A DNA stretch of 32,441 bases from Streptomyces sp. man185 (GTDB taxonomy: Bacteria; Actinomycetota; Actinomycetes; Streptomycetales; Streptomycetaceae). The position numbers were made by a program, and so were the translations under genes. Positions 31,225-32,441 of this stretch are shown one piece after another. The notes beneath the pieces were generated by a model that was given only the letters and a program-made list of their open reading frames with translations, searched no databases and was not told the DNA's origin. Location of the stretch: NCBI GenBank assembly GCA_002551355.1, contig NTHE01000081.1, positions 1 to 32,441 of the forward strand, given 5' to 3'. Position 1 is the first letter of the stretch. Each line of letters starts with the position of its first letter.

Positions 31225-31424
31225 TGGACCGGTGAAGCGGGGTCAGAAGCCGAAGAAGTGACGCACTGAGTTCTTGACCTGCGGTCAGGTAGGTGATCAA
31301 CCCTGTGACCTGCTGCTGAGCGGTTAGCGGTTGTCAGCATTGGTCATCGTTGAGTGCCCTTCCACGGCCCCGAGGCGGCCCCAGTGAAACGTGTTGCGGG
31401 GGTAGGGGTTGCCGAACCACGGCG
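31225..31424. other. Non-coding spacer with small overlapping palindromes, possible junction
   Basis: These 200 bp hold no gene that I can support. TGACC-TGC-GGTCA (31275-31287) overlaps ACCTG-CGGT-CAGGT (31277-31290), and TGACC/GGTCA-like words recur up to about 31355. The base composition is lower in GC than in the core genes. It separates the conserved rnc-mutM block from accessory-looking genes and may contain an insertion or deletion boundary. Confidence 0.35.
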
Positions 31425-31661
31425 TCAGACGATGTGCAGCTTTTCGGGGTGTCCATCTGGCCCCCGCAACAGGATGTCCGCGCCATCCCGCTTCTGCGCC
31501 TCCAGGAATGCGTAAATCTGCACCGCGCGATTGATCACGTCTGCTTTCGACAGGCCGGTGCTCTCGGTCAGCTCCGCCACCGCCTGCACGGCCGGCGGAA
31601 CGAGAGTCACCGAGTAGCGCTCGCTCGCCGGGTTCTGCGGCCTGCTCGCCGGGTCAGGCAT
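31425..31661 (-). CDS. Ribbon-helix-helix-like small protein
   Basis: This 78-residue protein has a ribbon-helix-helix outline: a short strand (ERYSVTLVPP), helix A (AVQAVAELTESTG), the turn and helix B (LSKADVINRAVQIYAFLEAQK), then a C-terminal DGADILLRGPDGHPEKLHIV. Such proteins are often DNA-binding autoregulators or antitoxin-like, and are frequent in actinobacterial integrative elements. Whether it binds DNA is inference. The ATG at 31661 has a perfect AGGAGG 6 nt upstream. No toxin-like partner lies next to it. Its promoter region contains two short palindromes. Confidence 0.8.
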   Translation of the reverse strand: MPDPASRPQNPASERYSVTLVPPAVQAVAELTESTGLSKADVINRAVQIYAFLEAQKRDGADILLRGPDGHPEKLHIV

Positions 31662-31687
31662 CTGGTTCCTCCTGGTGTCGTTACGTC

Positions 31688-31737
31688 GTGCATCGTATCT
31701 GCACCGACTTGATGCGTCTACGCACCAGTGCTGCTAG
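31688..31737 (-). promoter_or_regulatory. Promoter/operator of the ribbon-helix-helix gene
   Basis: On the minus strand TAGACG and TACGAT are 17 bp apart, resembling a -35/-10 pair reading toward the gene. Two palindromes overlap them: GTGCA-N7-TGCAC at 31688-31704 and TGCGT-CT-ACGCA at 31713-31724. Both sit in the half-repeat GGTGC-N4-ACG, repeated about 22 bp apart, as expected for side-by-side operator sites. Confidence 0.5.
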
Positions 31738-31940
31738 AGTCGCTGGCGTTGGAGCGTGGAGAGCAGTCCGCCTTCAGCGGCTGCGGCCGCATCGCCTTTG
31801 ATGTAGCTGCGGAGTTTCTGTCCAAGTAGATCTGATCCAGCGGTGGATAGACCGCACGCAACAGGAGCAGATTCGAGTCCACGGGTCCCTACGGGTAGCA
31901 GCAAGCAGCCAGAAGCAATCCCCGCCAAAAGGCACCCAAT

Positions 31941-32243
31941 ATGAATCAGATTGATGCGCTCAGCACGAGTGACGACCAGCCGACTAGCGCCGCCCATGTC
32001 ACCTTCCGAACCACTCCAGAAGGTCCCTCGTTCTCCGTAGGGGTACCGGCGGAGCACTCGGGGGTGTTGGTGGGGGCTGTCGCAGTCGCCACTTGCGTCG
32101 TGGGGTCAATCGTTGGCCCGTATCTCATGGCGCGCGCCTTGCACGTGACCGCTTCGGATATGCCATGGCAGGTTCAGTTCGGCCTGATCATTCTGGCCGC
32201 TCTCCTGCCGTTGGCATACTTCCTTATCGGCCGCCGCAGTTAA
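31941..32243 (+). CDS. Small membrane protein with two transmembrane helices
   Basis: This 100-residue protein that I do not recognise has a polar N-terminal part (about 1-40, TSAAHVTFRTTPEGPSFSVGVP). Two hydrophobic helices follow, at about 43-64 (VLVGAVAVATCVVGSIVGPYLMA) and about 78-96 (FGLIILAALLPLAYFLIG), and the protein ends GRRS. By my count 28 of 100 codons end in A or T, far more than in the core genes, which points to acquired DNA. The ATG at 31941 has only a weak GGCACC-type region upstream. The 279 bp between it and the divergent ribbon-helix-helix gene hold promoters and nothing else I can name. A hairpin terminator follows. Confidence 0.7.
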   Translation: MNQIDALSTSDDQPTSAAHVTFRTTPEGPSFSVGVPAEHSGVLVGAVAVATCVVGSIVGPYLMARALHVTASDMPWQVQFGLIILAALLPLAYFLIGRRS

Positions 32244-32274
32244 CTGCACAGGCGCTGTGTGCTCAACGTATTGC

Positions 32275-32305
32275 ACGCGTCCCCGGCCATCGGTCGGGGA
32301 CGCGT
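32275..32305 (+). terminator. Terminator after the small membrane protein gene
   Basis: ACGCGTCCCCGGCC (32275-32288) pairs with 32292-32305 over 14 bp (one G-T pair) around a 3-nt loop and is followed by TGTCTTG. The remaining bases to the right edge show no gene. Confidence 0.85.
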
Positions 32306-32403
32306 TGTCTTGAGAGTTGCACCCCTGCTCAACCACCACTCACCCCGGCTCCCATCCCGTCCGCCTTCGACCCACACTCCGTGGAGCGGTCGTGGTTCAG
32401 GGC

Positions 32404-32441
32404 GTCAAGGTGGAGCGCGCCACTGTACGAACGACCTTGAC
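32404..32441. repeat. Short inverted repeat at the right edge
   Basis: GTCAAGGT (32404-32411) and ACCTTGAC (32434-32441) are perfect inverted repeats 22 bp apart. The second arm ends exactly at the last base of the window, so the true extent is unknown. It could be a hairpin, an operator or the edge of a mobile element. Confidence 0.3.

Noticed and set aside
29918..31300. A 460-codon minus-strand frame across mutM and the HxlR gene
   Set aside because: Shadow frame; mutM and the HxlR regulator explain the region.
31734..32057. A 107-codon minus-strand frame opposite the small membrane protein
   Set aside because: The C-terminal part (SYIKGDAAAAAEGG) looks plausible, but the frame covers the promoter region and the antisense of a better-supported gene, and its start has no ribosome-binding site.

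Overview
The window is chromosomal DNA of a Streptomyces or a very close relative. The GC content is high and third codon positions are overwhelmingly G or C. GTG starts are common, every long gene has a long spurious reading frame on the other strand, and the gene order (conservon, gltX, tRNA Gln/Glu cluster, ndgR-leuCD, hupS, cofC, plsC-gpsA-ddlA, thiL-thiD, rpmB, recG-rsmD-coaD, rpmF-rnc-mutM) is the one I know from streptomycete core chromosomes. No complete mobile element, CRISPR array or biosynthetic cluster is visible.

Layout. 1-5080 (minus strand): a conservon of four genes, made of a large membrane sensor kinase-like protein (CvnA), a Roadblock protein (CvnB), a DUF742 protein (CvnC) and a small GTPase (CvnD) cut by the left edge. 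5081-6101: regulatory spacer, a divergent 60-codon microprotein gene with a duplicated ANPRRT motif, and a 161-bp structured element bounded by perfect 26-bp inverted repeats. 6102-9173: FAH-family hydrolase, glutamyl-tRNA synthetase and a HAD hydrolase. 9262-9754: two tRNA-Gln(CTG) and three tRNA-Glu(CTC) genes with their own promoter and terminator. 9954-12868: IclR regulator NdgR divergent from leuC-leuD. 12973-15028: a small helical protein, the HU-like protein HupS with a lysine-rich tail, and a minus-strand pair made of CofC (coenzyme F420 synthesis) and a cold-shock-like mini protein. 15203-18172: plsC-gpsA (phospholipid synthesis) and ddlA (peptidoglycan). 18197-18939 (minus): a DUF3515 lipoprotein and a stand-alone RAM-domain regulator. 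19159-20966: thiL-thiD (thiamine). 21070-21255 (minus): zinc-ribbon L28. 21513-26720: DAK2/FakA-like kinase, recG, rsmD and coaD. 26837-30808: DivIVA/SepIVA-like coiled-coil protein, DUF177, rpmF, rnc (absB) and mutM. 30781-31167 (minus): an HxlR regulator. 31225-32441: a short segment with less GC-biased codon use, carrying a ribbon-helix-helix-like protein and a small two-helix membrane protein. It looks acquired.

How the genes work together. Most of the window is housekeeping: translation (gltX, tRNAs, rpmB, rpmF, rsmD), RNA and DNA maintenance (rnc, recG, mutM, hupS), cofactors (coaD, thiL, thiD, cofC), leucine, envelope precursors and growth-zone organisation. The gltX gene lies beside tRNA-Glu and tRNA-Gln genes, and in actinobacteria one non-discriminating GluRS charges both.

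Points most worth a second look are: two genes with apparent non-canonical starts (ACG for cofC, CTG for DUF177, the latter overlapping the stop of an 8-codon upstream frame); the microprotein and structured element beside the conservon; an orphan HxlR regulator with an operator-like palindrome but no divergent target; and the foreign-looking right end. I do not see a clear-cut novel multi-gene system. The best candidate for something undescribed is the conservon-flanking microprotein.
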